A DNA stretch of 64,000 nt, taken from NCBI RefSeq assembly GCF_954871325.1, contig NC_088778.1, positions 6,171,743 to 6,235,742 of the forward strand, written 5' to 3'. This DNA is from Gordionus sp. m RMFG-2023 (lineage: Eukaryota; Nematomorpha; Gordioida; Chordodea; Parachordodidae). Below are positions 47,160 through 59,799 of the stretch, piece by piece. Numbering within the stretch: position 1 is the stretch's first letter; each line of letters begins with the position of its first letter. The notes beneath the pieces are model-generated. The model was not told the origin of the DNA. It did no database searches and saw only the letters and a program-made list of their open reading frames with translations. The translations under genes and the position numbers were made by a program.

Positions 47160-47930
47160 TAATACTGCAATAACCGAAACGACATTCATCTATCACACGA
47201 TAAGACATCCGCTTAGTTATTGTCTACAGATTACTCTACAAACATATTGCCTGCCTATACTCCATGCTGATTCAAAAATAGCCAAAAGCATTGTTAAATA
47301 TCCTAGGTCCTGAAACTAAGAAACACATCTTAGAGGATATGAAGAAAAATCATCAATTTTCTTTATTCATATGCATCAAATAATGGAAATGCTAAAACAT
47401 TCCTAATAATTGCTCAAGAAAGAGGTATTTCAAGTAAATTTCCAAAATTTTTTTTATCAGCTTGGAGAAATCGAAGGATATTGCTTATATGCTTGTGCAG
47501 AGCCTTTTGTAACCTTTTATTGTGTAACAGCTTTTTGTGCCGATAACGCAAGTGTGTGTTTCGAAAAAAAAGCAAGGTATAATGACAAAATTATTAGTTT
47601 CGAATGAAAATTATATCTCCATTGTTTGCTGCCATACAAATCACAATAGAGGAAGAAAGGGGCATGCTTCATTAACAATAAGCATAGAAATAATTTCTAT
47701 AAAATAATGTTATGCCGAAGTCAGCTGTTTTAAATAAAATATGGAATCTCAAGATATTGAATGGTCAGAACTTCTTCGAATGGTTCCAACAAGATGGTTC
47801 TCGTTAATACCGGCTCTCGAAAGACTTAATAAGAATTATTTAACTGATCTAATATTTTATCCCAAGAAATCCTTTCAATATTTAAATTGTTTTCTGAAAA
47901 TGTATTGGCTTAGGCTTGTTTAGATCTAAT
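47160..47930 (+). pseudogene. hAT transposase central relic (ZNF862/ZBED-like)
   Basis: Fragments in order on the plus strand match hAT transposases of the ZNF862/ZBED type: HADSKIAKSIVKYP, ILGPETKKHILEDMKKN, then FCADNASVCFEKKARYN (47410-47607; the usual block is FxxDNxxxNFGG) and LLRMVPTRWFSLIPALERL (47741-47923). They lie in different frames separated by stops. The catalytic and dimerisation ends are not preserved. This is an old degraded copy. Confidence 0.7.
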
Positions 47931-47939
47931 TTTAATATA

Positions 47940-48880
47940 GGGATGACCTTAAACAACGTGGTAAAAACTATCCGAATATTCAATTGCAATGGAGATGTTT
48001 TCATTAATGAATAAATTTTTTAAAATCCTAAGTAATTAATAACTTTTATGGCTCGATTTTACGAAAAAATCTTATAAAATGTGATGATCGTGATAAAATC
48101 ACATCATTTCCAAAATAAATTCATGCATTTAGAGAAAAAAAATGAATTTACAAATAATAGATGGGAAATCTAAGTATTATCGATAATAAATTCAACTCGA
48201 GGAAGTTTAATTAATAATAATCAATCTTAATATAAAAGATAACGGAATTAGATGAATTATTTCAGGAATTAGTTTTTTTAAATAATTTATAGAACAAAAT
48301 AATAACATATCGAATTTGACTCAGGAAAGCAAATCGCTGGCACATATTTAGTTTAATGAAAAATTTCTGTCGAAAATATCGCAACTAATTATCTTTATCA
48401 GCTTTAGAAGTGGAATTAATGATCAAATTTAATTTTAATTATACTTGTAAAGATTTTAAGGAATATGAAACAAAAAATAAAAAATTTAATTAATAACATA
48501 AAATCTTCTGAAAATATGAATAAAAATATGTACTGATATAAATATATTTTATCTTAAAAATATAATATATACGATCTTCCTTTATTTTACTGTTGCCTTT
48601 TAAATTTATAAATTTTTATTTCAATATAAGATCAAATTAAAATACTTTAAAACACTATAAAAATTCAAAAAACTATATAGTTGAAAATACTATTTTATAA
48701 TTGAGTTCCCAAGAGGGAAATTAATATTTGTTATAAATTTCATTTTTTGAATTATAGTTGAATTCTCCGTCTTTTTATTTGAATGAATCTAGCAACCCTG
48801 GTTATTATATTGACTAAAAATTTTGAAAATAGTTTTATAGAGATAAAGAATAATTGAAATGCACCACAGACACCTTTATA
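47940..48880. other. AT-rich intergenic DNA
   Basis: Nothing recognisable on either strand. Confidence 0.5.
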
Positions 48881-48884
48881 ATTA

Positions 48885-49315
48885 GAGTCGGTCCGCGGCT
48901 TATAGGTCTATGGTCCGAGTATGGACCTAATATTATATATTTTAGCGGGCCTGGGCTGGGACTGGGCTGAAATTTTTTTAGTGGGTTTGAGTCAGTTTTG
49001 GGCCCGGCCTGAGGCTAAAAAACTTCCATTTAAATTTACCTTAACTTAAAAAATATTGCAATAGATTTCTTCTAGTGATAATAAATTTCAGTATTGCAAA
49101 CAAAATGATTTGCTAAATATACTGTTCTTTACTTTCATTGAATACAGTAAAAATAAATTTTTTGATATGGGCTTGGGTCGGACTTGGAAACTTATTGGGC
49201 TTGGGAATTTTTTAATATTAAATATGAGCCGGTTAGGTCCGATTAAGCCCGAATCTAAAATATTTTTTAAAATAGACCTTGCCAGGCTCCGGTTAATGGT
49301 CGGGTCATGATTTGC
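48885..49315 (+). mobile_element. nonautonomous GGCC-rich element (hAT-like), copy 2
   Basis: Starts near TCGGTCCGCGGC and ends near GGTCGGGTCATGATTTGCGG, with GGGCCTGGGCTGGG, GGGCCCGGCC and GGTCCGATTAAGCCC strings at both ends. The central 150 bp match 34690-35140 in reverse complement (TTCATTGAATACAGT, CAAACAAAATGATTTGC). The 66-codon frame inside at 49110 is not a gene. Confidence 0.65.
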
Positions 49316-49319
49316 GGAT

Positions 49320-50250
49320 TTCTATTTTACATCATTAATTATAGCTTCTAAAGTATTATATGCTGAGAACTACACTTCTTTTTATTATTTAGGTAAGGTG
49401 TGATGGGGTGGATTCTAATTACTTTATCAATATTATAATGCTAGAATATTTGTTTGCTCTGACCTCATATTTTTTTTATTGCATTTAGGATGATAATACT
49501 TAAATATTTATTTTATTTTCCTTTAGAAAAAATTTAAATGATCCGCACCAGAGTTAACCCAGTCAGTTACTTCTTTTTTTTTTACTTATAATATTTTCTT
49601 AAATTAATCAGCCTCTAATATAGATAAATGCTAAATAATCTTAAAGGTGAACCATGGATCTCATTTGATAAGATATATTCAAGGGCATCCTTCTAAAGAA
49701 CATGAAACTCTAACTATAAAAAAATTAAAGAGAGAAAGAAAAATCTATTCCGCCATCAATATCGAAATTTAGACATAATATTTATATGCCATCCCCCCCC
49801 CCCCCATTCCATATTTAATTTTTTTCGAGTAATTCGACTATTTACGAATAATTATATTCTAGAAAATTATAATCTTGAATAATTTGATCGAATAATGGAA
49901 ACATATCATTCAACGAATACTTTGTTAAAATTATTTATATTTGAATAGAATAATTGTAATCGAAAAAAGGAATAAAATAATTTCAAATACTTGTAATAAA
50001 TTACTATGTTATAAAAATTTGAAACAAGCCTAACTCCCTAAGTCCTAAATTCTCCCAAAAAATTAATTTTATATAATACAATAATTAACTGAATAAAGTT
50101 TTAGGTTAAATACGATTTAATACCATTAAAAAAAGCCTGAACTGGTGTTATATAAATTCGTTATTATATGGAAATTCTACAATATAATATGATATATTTA
50201 TTTTTAATTTCCAAAAAAAAATTTCTAAAATATTTTCCACTCTTTTCAAA
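49320..50250. other. intergenic DNA
   Basis: A run of 14 C lies near 49793. 49820-49990 is dense in ATTCGAATA-like strings, resembling 20630-20760. Any upstream exons of the gene at 50255 should lie here or further left, but none could be chosen with confidence. Confidence 0.45.
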
Positions 50251-50254
50251 CAAG

Positions 50255-50701
50255 GTTCCACCTGTCTAGTATCCCCTTAAAGTTCCAGAAAAAAAATGTT
50301 GTTGACGACATCTTTCTAAGCACTTCGATAAAACTGGGGGATGAATTAACCAAAAAGGAACAGCGGGAAAATAAACGTAAATCCCGAAAGGACAATAATA
50401 ACGAAAGAAACAAAGGACACAAAAAACGGTAAGGTTGTTAAAAAATTATCTTAAAGAATTGGCCTGAAAATTAGATTAAATTAATACTTATTCAACCAAA
50501 ATATAAAAACACAGGTTGTCTAACATAACTGATTTATGTGATGAGGATACAGAGAACTGCAATAGATACAAAGACAGGCGAAGTATAATGTCAACAAAGA
50601 ATGATGATTACTTTAGGGTAATAAAATGGTTTTATTACATGGTTGTTTATTGGCCTACTGAGGATATCCTTATTTTTGGCAGATATCTGAAACCTGAATG
50701 A
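50255..50701 (+). CDS. candidate two-exon gene, C-terminal part, function unknown
   Basis: Exon 50255-50428 begins after a pyrimidine-rich CAAACAAG acceptor and ends at a GTAAGG donor. It encodes VVDDIFLSTSIKLGDELT followed by a very basic stretch (KKEQRENKRKSRKDNNN, KGHKKR). An 86 bp intron (50429-50514, GTAAGG..ACACAG) joins in phase to 50515-50701, which encodes LSNITDLCDEDTENCNRY, then DDYFRVIKWFYYMVVYWP and GRYLKPE, ending in TGA. Two open exons, canonical splice sites and agreeing phase argue for a real gene. No ATG lies in the first exon, so at least one upstream exon is missing from this model. The basic stretch could be a nuclear signal. I do not recognise the family. Confidence 0.45.
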
Positions 50702-50704
50702 ACC

Positions 50705-52105
50705 ATTACGAGAGCAATTAGAAATTCTAAAAAAAATTGAAAAGTTATCATTTACATATCACAATTTATTACAATTTTTATAAAAAAATGTGAGAAAAGA
50801 AATGTATGATAATTACTAATTACTTTATTAATAAATATATTTGTCTTTTTTTTACTTTTGGTTTATCAGTAGAATTCTTCAAGATCCTGTTTGCAACATT
50901 TTAATTGCAAAATCATCTATTATATTATTATATATAAAAATGATATTCTATTTTAATTTTGCTCAATGTATTTTTTTGTTTAAAAAATAGGTAAAATTTT
51001 TCCACGAAGAGCACAGATAGGAGCGGCACTTTGTCAGAAAAATACTGGATGTTATATTTCCTTCCTTATCTTTGCCTGATTGAATATCACATTTATAAAA
51101 TAATTGTGAAAAATTTTTTTTTAAATATCTTTAAAAAAAAGATTAGATGAGAAATTACTATTCATTTTCATATCTTAATTTTGTGGTTTAATAGAAAAAA
51201 AAAATTGATAAACATTAATGAATTATAAAAGTTATTGCTGAATATTTAAATTGGTTCAAAATCTTTTTTAAAAAATGCAAATTATTTTATAATTTACAGA
51301 AGTTTTAAAATTTTAATTTTAGATTGAGTCTTATAGAGTACAGAATAAAATTTTGAGTGTATTCCTTAAAAACTCTCCTCTCTTTTTAAAGCCAAAAACG
51401 GGTCTTGATCTTAAAAAAATAAATTGACCAGGACCATTGGGAGAACTTGAGTCTATAAAATTTCGATATTTCTGGCTTAGGCATCTTTAGCATCTCCTTT
51501 GCGCATAAATTTCTTGAAACTTATTTTCATAACAATTTAGTTGGAATCATTTTATTTAGTTACTTAAAGATTTTTATTTTCTATTTAATGCATAAATAAA
51601 CAAATTTTAAAAATTTTGCGAACCAAAAATATTCCATGAAAAATCAACATTTTGTTGTGTCATTGTTTACAAACGATTCTTTTCATTGTCATTTTCTCCT
51701 TCTTCTATAAATTATTTCATTTTAAAAACCCTAATATTTTTGTTGTTGGATTCTCTTTCCAACAGAATATAGTTTCCGAAATTTAAGACTCTGAATATAA
51801 CTTTTCACAAATATTTATAAACACACCAATGTATTAAGAGTTCGATAGATTCAAAAAATAAAAACGGGTAAAACAAATAATCGATTCTGTAGAAGCCATT
51901 AGATATGAGCTACTGTTGATTTATTCGTTGATATAATCAATCCAGGCTTGTTAACAATAAAAAGTATCGAAAAGGATATCGATACATTCTTGGAAATAAT
52001 TTATTAACAAATACATACATATGTTAAATAATAGCAATACATATATTAAAATAAAATATAAATTTTTTTGTAGTTTTTATGGAGACATCTCCTCCTATAA
52101 GTTAA
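50705..52105. other. AT-rich intergenic DNA
   Basis: No gene or repeat recognised on either strand. Confidence 0.5.
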
Positions 52106-52109
52106 AATT

Positions 52110-52185
52110 TTATTTAACGGCACTGTATAAACGTTCAACTGGTGCGCCGGTGAATGGTAGCGTGCTAAATAAATAATTGCTTAAT
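52110..52185 (-). pseudogene. hAT transposase dimerisation-domain relic
   Basis: On the minus strand LFSTLPFTGAPVERLYSAVK followed by a stop corresponds to the PxxSAPVERLFS block of hAT C-termini. It resembles the relic at 40240-40650, sharing CGTTCAACTGGTG and GAATGGT on the plus strand, so both derive from one family. Confidence 0.6.
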
Positions 52186-52544
52186 ATTTCAGAAATCATA
52201 AAAATTGATAAAATAATTACTCTGTCTTTGTGCTAAAAAAAAAATTATCAAGGTTTTATTTTATAAATAAAGTAATTTACCACAGAATAAAAAGTGCAAA
52301 ATAACTTAATCAAATAAACAATTTATATATTTTTTTGTATTTTTAAATTTGTATTTAAAAACTAGCTGATAACATGTCAAGAATGACGGGGAATCAGAAA
52401 TTTCTAATTTTCAATCATGAATGAATAATAAATTTTACCTTTATTGATGGACGAATCAGAAATTTTTCTATTTTATGATTATTCAATATGTTTTTACATG
52501 GAAAAAATGTTTCTTATTAACACCCCAAATACTAACATTATTCA

Positions 52545-52640
52545 CCAGAGCTCCTGTTAGTCAGCATTGCTGTTCACTGCCCACCGCATGAAGGTAGAAA
52601 ATCGATTTTAGTGGAGCAAAGAGATGAAAAAAAGAATGAA
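52545..52640 (+). repeat. dispersed repeat E, copy 2
   Basis: Matches 9955-10075 in reverse complement: CCAGAGCTCCTGTTAGTCAG, TGCTGTTCACT, CCCACC, GAAGGT, GATTTTAG, followed by a purine-rich tail (52620-52680). It lies about 400 bp from the Helitron fragment, on the side where that element's 3' end would be. Confidence 0.55.
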
Positions 52641-53041
52641 TAAAAGAAGGAAGAAATAGAAAAAAAGAGAAAGATATGAATTATAAGAAAATATAATAAT
52701 TGTATATACACCTCAAGCCTTGACGATTATCGGACTCCAACAAATAAGCATTTGTAACCATATTAAAAAAAATATAATATAGTAAATTTATAATAACAAA
52801 AATTTTTCTAATATTTTTAAGAATTAGTCTCGGGTATATCACCGTATGTTTCCTTTTATTTGAAAATGTTGTTGTCATGTCTTTGATAGTTTTGCTCGAT
52901 GTGGTATTTTGATGATGATGTCATTTCCTTGCTCGTAGTTTGCCGTAAATAACCTGAAATAAAGCGTGTAAATTGAAAGTACAAAATAAAATTTACTCAT
53001 AATGATGGTCGTGTGCTCGATGTGGTATCGTTTTAGATGAG

Positions 53042-53640
53042 TTAATTTGTAGGGGCAGAATTTAACACGTCCTGATATACGATATTAAAAGTAAATACTT
53101 TGTTATCATTCAAAAGTATTCCCTGATCTTTTGTAGGTAATATTTTAATTTCCATATTATTTTTAAATCTGCAACGTGTTAGAGCGACATAGAGCTGACC
53201 ATGGGAAAACACAGGTTCTGGAAGAAAAAGGCCGACATTGTCAAATGTTTGACCTTGACTTTTATTTATAGTTATAACAAAAGCAGGAATGAAATTGGCG
53301 TCTTTTTAATATGAAAGGCAACCGAGAATCGCTGGGGGATAGATCAATTCAAGGAATAAAAACGCGATGGCCATTATGTGTCCCGGATAATATTTCAGAA
53401 TCTATGAAATTATCATGCAAATTTTTGATAAGAAGGCGTGTCCCATTGCATAAGCCTCTGCTGGGATTCATGTTATGAAGAAGCATTATTATTGTCCCAA
53501 CTTTAAGATTTAAAATATGAGGAGGCATTCCTGATGGGGTTTGAGAATGAAGAAATTCAATGGGGTAATTAAGTAGGTCCTCACGATTATCTGTTTTTAG
53601 AATTTCCTGGTAGTTTTTGAATAATTTCGTTATTTAAATT
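53042..53640 (-). pseudogene. Helitron Rep/helicase C-terminal fragment (PIF1-type)
   Basis: On the minus strand the frame reads YPIEFLHSQTPSGMPPHILN, LKVGTIIMLLHNMNPSRGLC, NGTRLLIKNLHDN, and LKRRQF; after a frameshift it continues as INKSQGQTFDNVGLFLPEPV and FSHGQLYVALTRCRF, ending at a TAA. These are late motifs of the PIF1-like helicase of Helitron rolling-circle transposons. One in-frame stop and one frameshift are visible, and the Rep domain and earlier helicase motifs are missing. Alternative: a cellular PIF1 pseudogene, but GMPPH..LKVG..ML and CNGTRL are the Helitron form. Confidence 0.8.
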
Positions 53641-53644
53641 TAGG

Positions 53645-54790
53645 GTTATGTATATTTTTAGTGGTTAATATAATTTTTTTTGAAAATAGGTTAATATCAG
53701 ATATTTAATATATATTATATGTAAAATTGTATAGTGTTATATATATGATGATGTATTAGTTGGTAATAATTTTAGGACCTTCATGGCAACATATTTTTAA
53801 ATTTTCCATGAAATAGTTTTTTATAAAAAAATTATTAAGCATTTTAAAATATAATCAAAATAAGAAATTTTCTTGATTTTTTTATCAGGACAGACTTGTA
53901 ATCAGTTTATATAATAAAAAATAAAGAGATTATAAAATTTACTGTTAAGGATGTTGAAGCAATATTACATTGATTTTGATTTTCAGTACTACTACACTTT
54001 GAGATTGATGCAATAAGGCTTTTCTCTTGTCGACAAAGTTATTGTTATATAACCAATGATATGTATATTCTAATTGATTGATGATTCACTTAATAAATGC
54101 AGTTAAAAGTGCCCATATTTAGTGTTCTAGGCATATGTATTATTTTATTATGTATATTGATATAATTGTATTGATAAATTATTATTATGATTTATTGGTT
54201 TTTATAAAATAATTTTAAAAAAAATTGTAAAAAATAAATAAATTTGGACTAATATTGTTTTTTTCGAGGAAATAAAATATAAAAATAAATAAAATTTGAC
54301 TTATGACATATTGAATATTTGAAATAATAATCATAATATATAGGAGACAGATGTAGCATGATTTTAATATGATATGATTATTTAGACTATCTAAATTTTT
54401 ATTAAATGAGTGTTATTTTAATTATTAGATTAGATTTATACATATAAATTATATTTTCACTATGTCAGCTTGCAATCAAATTCTCTGTTTGAAATGTATC
54501 AAAATAATTTATTAAGAACTATCAATTTAATATTATTAGATATATATATATGTTTTTCAATTTTTATAAATTGTAAATAAATTGTCGCTTTAAGAAAATA
54601 TAAAAATTAAATTTATTTAAGTACATTACACTGTTAAAAATATAATATCAATATCACTCATAATGTCTAAATATCAATTTTGCATTCAATTGAATTTTAA
54701 TTGATTTTTATTATTTAAATTATTTTATAACCCTAATAAAATAAAATTTTTTCAATTGAAAATTAGCAAATTTAATATTCTAAGCCGAGT
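53645..54790. other. AT-rich intergenic DNA
   Basis: Nothing recognisable on either strand. The Helitron's missing 5' part would be expected here and is absent. Confidence 0.5.
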
Positions 54791-54799
54791 TTGAAATTA

Positions 54800-55240
54800 T
54801 TAATCAACTCATCACACATCTTCAGCCCTTATCAATTGGGTGTTGGCGTACTGACGAATGTGAAGCTGCAGTTCACTTAACAAAAATTTATCTTGAAAAT
54901 AACCTAACAAACGAAACTTTAGTGAAAATCGACTTTTCAATGCTTACAACACTCTTTCCCACAACATCTTCTTACATTCCACTTGTTCCTATTTTCCTGC
55001 TTGCGCCAAATTTCTTTTCTCTTGCTACCAATCCCCCCAAGCCCTCAGCATCACTAACCAGAAGGAACAGCTTAAAACCTCAAAATACACAGAAATTACT
55101 AATAACCAATGTTTCAATCCAATCATTTCAACTGCGCTTGTCACCTTCGGCAAACTTGCCTTAGCTTTTTCCAAGCAAACACTCGGAAGAACATCGAGAG
55201 GGGTTTTTTCGACAAAGGCTTGCCATAGCAATCCTTAAAG
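54800..55240 (+). pseudogene. LINE reverse transcriptase fragment, lineage 3
   Basis: Peptides in changing plus-strand frames, LQPYQLGVGV, then CEAAVHLTKIYLENNL and LVKIDFS, then NAYNTLSHNIFLHS and FLFSCYQSPQALSI, match the first half of a non-LTR reverse transcriptase. The catalytic motif normally reads KIDFxNAFN and is split here by a frameshift. The second aspartates are not found. The sequence differs from both other LINEs here. GC content is above the surroundings. Confidence 0.65.
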
Positions 55241-55244
55241 CCAA

Positions 55245-56785
55245 TTACATCAGCTTCAATGGTATTCTACTAGCCAAAAACTATCCTAGACCCTTTATAC
55301 CTCTTATTCTTTTCCTCGCTTTATACCATCTCCGGTCTTCATTGATATTTTTAAAATTTTTCATACATATCTTTTGTCCCATTTTAATATCGACTTTAAT
55401 ACGTCATATATTCATTATTTATTATAATATATTATAATGTAATATTATTATAATATTTTTCTCGTAAAGAAAGAAAGAAATTAAATAAAGTTTATTTTTA
55501 TTTAATTACCATGCCTCTTCCAAAAAATATTTCCTAGGATCCAAAAAGTTTAAGAAATTTCTTTATAAAAAGTAAGTAACATATAGTTGATAATCATCTA
55601 TTATATAAGATTGGTTATAAAATATTAGGTAAAATGCCACTTTTACAGACATTTTCTTAATTATAGTTAATATTTCAATAAACTTTACTAATCAATGCTT
55701 TTGATCTATAAGTAATAATTTGCATTCAATTCTTTAACGCCATCTATTTATTTTCAATAAATATAATTATTAAAATTAATCATCTTATTATTTATCCCAC
55801 ATTAGATGTAATACTTATTAAATAACTCTTTTTCCTTCTCTTTTTTTAAAAGTATTTTTATTCCTTTTTTGAAAAACAGTTCTAAGTTAAATTTTTAATA
55901 AGTTTTGATATTATTACTACATAACTCAAAGCATCAATATTATATTTGCATAATTATTTCTGATAAGGTTGGCAGGGAATTGAGTACAAACAGAAATTTA
56001 ATTTAATATAAAATAAAACAAAATTACAATCTCTCTATTTGGTCTAATAAAATATCTATATATATATTTTTAAATGAAGAGTTAATTATTTAATATATTA
56101 ATAAAAAATCATTTTATAAATAACAACGAATGAATGAAACAAATTACAATTTTAGCTATACAACACCTTAGTATAAATAAAATAATTATATATATAAATC
56201 CATATTTAACAATTTCTTCTAAAGATTTTTAGTTTTTTTATTTAATCAATTTACCTATAGTAATAAATTCAGATATGAGTTTACATCGTGAATGTCATGG
56301 CTATAATTGCATAACCAGCTTCTATTTTGTGTGACTATTTAATTTAAGATTATTACTCATGCTGCTGAGAGCATTTCAGCATAATTTAGAATAAGGAATA
56401 ATGGTCAGATCGTTTAGTCATTTATCATAAAAATAGAAGATAATTTTTTTAATAATTTTCTCGATTACTTATCTAGCTTCCATAATGTCATATAGGTCTA
56501 ACCAACATATAGTTTTATAATTTGGATTAGTCGTTTATCAAGAATTATTAATTTGACTAGGCCTACAAATTTTTCCTTATTAGTTAATTCTATAAAACAT
56601 TGTCTAAAATGGCAACACAGCGTTAAATTAGTTTAATGATCTTTTGTTAATGTAGGTTTATAAGATAAATATTGCTTTGTGTGGTTTTTAAAAACCATTA
56701 TCAATTGAGGCTAAACTTTTTTTTATCACTTATAACTCTTTAGACAAATATTTTTTCTATCCGCAATAGAAAGTATTTAATATTA
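55245..56785. other. AT-rich intergenic DNA
   Basis: No gene or repeat recognised. Confidence 0.5.
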
Positions 56786-57025
56786 ACACTACCTACGACG
56801 GTCCCAAGTCCGTGTGCAAAATGTGGAGGGTTGGCGTAGGTCGGAAACCGGCTGTAAAAACCAACTCCAAAATGATGATATTTTCAAATAAAACTACAAA
56901 AGAAAGCTAGGGCGTCCTCCACAAACGACGCGCACTGCATCTCCCGCCCGTGCAATGCGAATAATACACCAGGGTTACCGCCTGACTCACAACGAAGGCG
57001 GTTAAGGAATTTAGTTGTGGATAGA

Positions 57026-57998
57026 ATGCGAATAACATGTTGGAATGTGGGTACGTTGACGGGAAAGAGCATCGAGGTCGCACAAATGCTAAAAAGAAGA
57101 AAGATACACATCGCCTGCTTACAAGAGACGAGGTGGAATGGAACTAAAGCTCGGGAGTTAGGAGAGGGATACAAGTTATTCTACAGTGGGTCACTAAATC
57201 GTAGAAACGGGGTCGGTATCGTTCTAAGCGAATCGTTCAAGGACAAGGTGGTGGAAGTCAAACGATGTTCAGACAGGTTAATGTGGGTCAAGATTGCAGA
57301 TCAAGGAGGCCTCCTAACCGTTATGTGCGCGTATGCTCCTCAAATTGGGTGCATGGAATCAGAGAAAGATATATTCTTCGATTCATTGGAAAAAGAGATA
57401 CAAGGAATACGACAGGAAGAAAAGCTAATTATTGGGGCGGACTTCAACGCCCACATAGGAAAAGATCGTCTCGGGTATGAACGAAATCATGGGCTATGGG
57501 CATGGTCTGAAGAACAAGGAAGGGGAAAAACTTCTCCGAGTATCCCAAGCATATGACATGGCGATCGTTAACACTTATTTTCAAAAGCCTGAAGATCATA
57601 TAGTGACTTATAGAAGTGGAAAGCATTTTAGTCAAATTTACTATCTGCTTATACGGCGAAAGGATTTATGGAGGATCAAAGATTGCAAAGTAATACCGGG
57701 AAAAGAAATCGCCAGGCAACATCGTCCACTTGTCATGGATCTTGAAAGAAAAGTGTTTCCGGAAAGAAGAAAGGTTTATGAACCTCGGATTAGGTATGAA
57801 ATGCTAAAGGACATGCCGACGAACGATAAATACCATCAGAAAGCCTCCACACTCTTGGGTGCCAGGAAGTTAGAACGAAACGTAGATGACAATTGGGAGA
57901 CGCTAACTGCGGACATAAAGGAAACGGCGACTCAGATTCTAAGACAGACCAAAAGAGGCAAAGCTTTGAATTGGGAACTATGGTGGTGGGATCAATAA
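57026..57998 (+). pseudogene. RTE endonuclease domain, broken
   Basis: ATG 57026 begins MRITCWNVGTLTGKS, with the endonuclease Asn, then CLQETRWNGTK with the catalytic Glu, AYAPQIG, and GADFNAHIG with Asp and Asn. A frameshift near 57515-57530 moves reading to the 57477-57998 frame, which carries MAIVNTYFQ, TYRSGKHFSQIYYLLIRR and ARQHRPLV. The usual QIDY has become QIYY, losing a catalytic Asp, while the His of QHR remains. A TAA at 57996-57998 ends this frame; the linker continues in it afterwards. The nick-making enzyme would be inactive. Confidence 0.8.
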
Positions 57999-57999
57999 G

Positions 58000-59480
58000 T
58001 TAGTGATTTCATCGAAAGAAAGAAAATTCTATATAGACGGTGGCATAAATCTAAAAAGTCGGAAGATTATCATGAATATAGGGAGGCAAAGAGAGCCGCG
58101 AAGAAGGCCGTTGCAATTGCGAAGAATGCTGCGTACACCAAGATGGCAAACAAACTGGATCATAAAGGGGGCGACAGGCTTATGTATAAATTGGCCAAGA
58201 TAAGGGAGAAGAAAAGTCGCGATGTCTGAGTCCTTAAAATAGTCAAAAACGAGGAGGGTCAAACCTTATTCAAGCCGAAGGAGGTGATGGAAAGGTGGAA
58301 AGGATATTTCAAGGAACTTATGAATATTGCTATTCGCAAAGATTTCCTTCCCGATATGGAGCCAAACATAAGTATGGTCGAACCCTTTCAGGAGGATGAA
58401 GTTAGGACGCAAATGAACAAGATGCAAAAAGAAAATTTAATGGCTTAGATGGAATTCCTATGGAAGCATGGGTCGGATGCTGAGAAGAAGGAGTCACAAC
58501 CATGACGAACCTCTTTAACAAGATATTGGGAGAAGAACGAATTCCTAAATAATGGAGAGCAAGCACGATTGTACCCTTATTCAAAGGCAAAGGAGACCCT
58601 CTGGAGGAATGTGGTAATTACAGAGGTATCAAGCTAACTTGCCACTCCTTGAAACTTATGGAAAGGATCTTAGTAACAAGGCTGAAGAACGAGGTGGAAA
58701 TATCGGCTAACCAATTCGGATTTGTGGCTAGCAAATCCACGATCGATCCGATCTTCGCACTAAGACAAATGATGGATAAATATGGAGAAAAGAAAAGAAA
58801 CATACATATGTTCTTGATTGACTTGGAGAAAGCTTATGACACGGTCCCTCGCAATTTAATATGGTGGTGCTTGAGAAAACAAAATATCCCTGACGCATAT
58901 TTACGGCTTATGAAAAATATCTATGAAGCCTTAACTTCTTGCGTTAGAACGACAGTTGGAGACTCTAAACCTTTTCGGGTTGAAATTGGATTAAATCAAG
59001 GATTTAAAAGCCATCTGGTGTATGCTATATGCCGATGATATAGTACTATGCGAAGAGACAAAGGAGAAAGTATTCGAAGAAGTCGAAAAGTGTTCAAAAC
59101 GCTTAGCTAGATATGGTTTAAAGGTCAATAATCGAAAAACGGTATACATGGAGATGAACGTTACAGGCACCCCATCGCTGGATGATAAATTAAAGTATCC
59201 AAAAGTAGACAGGTTTATTTACCTAGGCTCGATGCTACATCAAGAGGGAGGTTGCGCAAAATAAGTCAATGCACGGATCCAAAAAGTATGGCTTAAATGG
59301 CGAAGTATATCCGGTGTAATGTGAGACAAGAAGATGCCAATATGGTTGAAAAGCAAAGCTTACAAATCCATCGTAAGACCGGTGTTACTCTATGGAAGTG
59401 AAACATGGGCATTAAACTCTAGCCATGGAGATGAGAATGATACGGTAGAGCTTGGGATATACTAAATTCGACCATATGAC
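58000..59480 (+). pseudogene. RTE reverse transcriptase, broken and internally deleted
   Basis: The linker (EDYHEYREAKRAAKKAV) leads to RT blocks in order: GNYRGIKLTCHSLKLMERIL, NQFGFVASKSTIDPIFALRQ, FLIDLEKAYDTVPRNLIWW (first catalytic Asp), VEIGLNQGF, then at 59022 YADDIVLCEETKEK (YADD box), FIYLGSMLHQEGG and LLYGSETWALN. Between GLNQG and YADD about 25 residues (the xSPLLF region) are missing, and the frame changes there. Additional stops lie upstream and downstream. Confidence 0.85.
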
Positions 59481-59799
59481 GAATGACTGTCTCAGAGCAA
59501 AAATGGGTATTCAACCTATGGCGGACTTGATAAACGAAAATCGGTTAAGGTGGTATGATCATATACTAAGAAGGGAGGAATGATGTAAATCGAAAAGTAT
59601 TGGACATTGAGGTGCCGGGGAAGAGAGGAAGAGGATGACCTCGTGTTACGTGGAAAGGTCAAATAGATAAAGTTATGATGACTAAGAAGATAACATGGCC
59701 ATTACTCGATCAAGATGGAAGAAACTTATCAAAGCAAACCCCACGACTGTGGGACCATAATAAAGAAGAATAGAAAGTATTTATTATTGTAATAAATGG

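Larger units (their letters stand above)
56790..59790 (+). mobile_element. RTE-type LINE, nearly full length, inactive
   Basis: The element starts with a GC-richer leader (CTACGACGGTCCCAAGTCCG), then apurinic endonuclease, linker and reverse transcriptase on the plus strand, and ends near 59765 in CCACGACTGTGGGACCATAA followed by an A/T-rich tail. About 3.0 kb is the normal size for RTE-clade LINEs. GC content is clearly higher than the host DNA around it. An internal deletion and several frame breaks make it non-autonomous. Confidence 0.85.
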
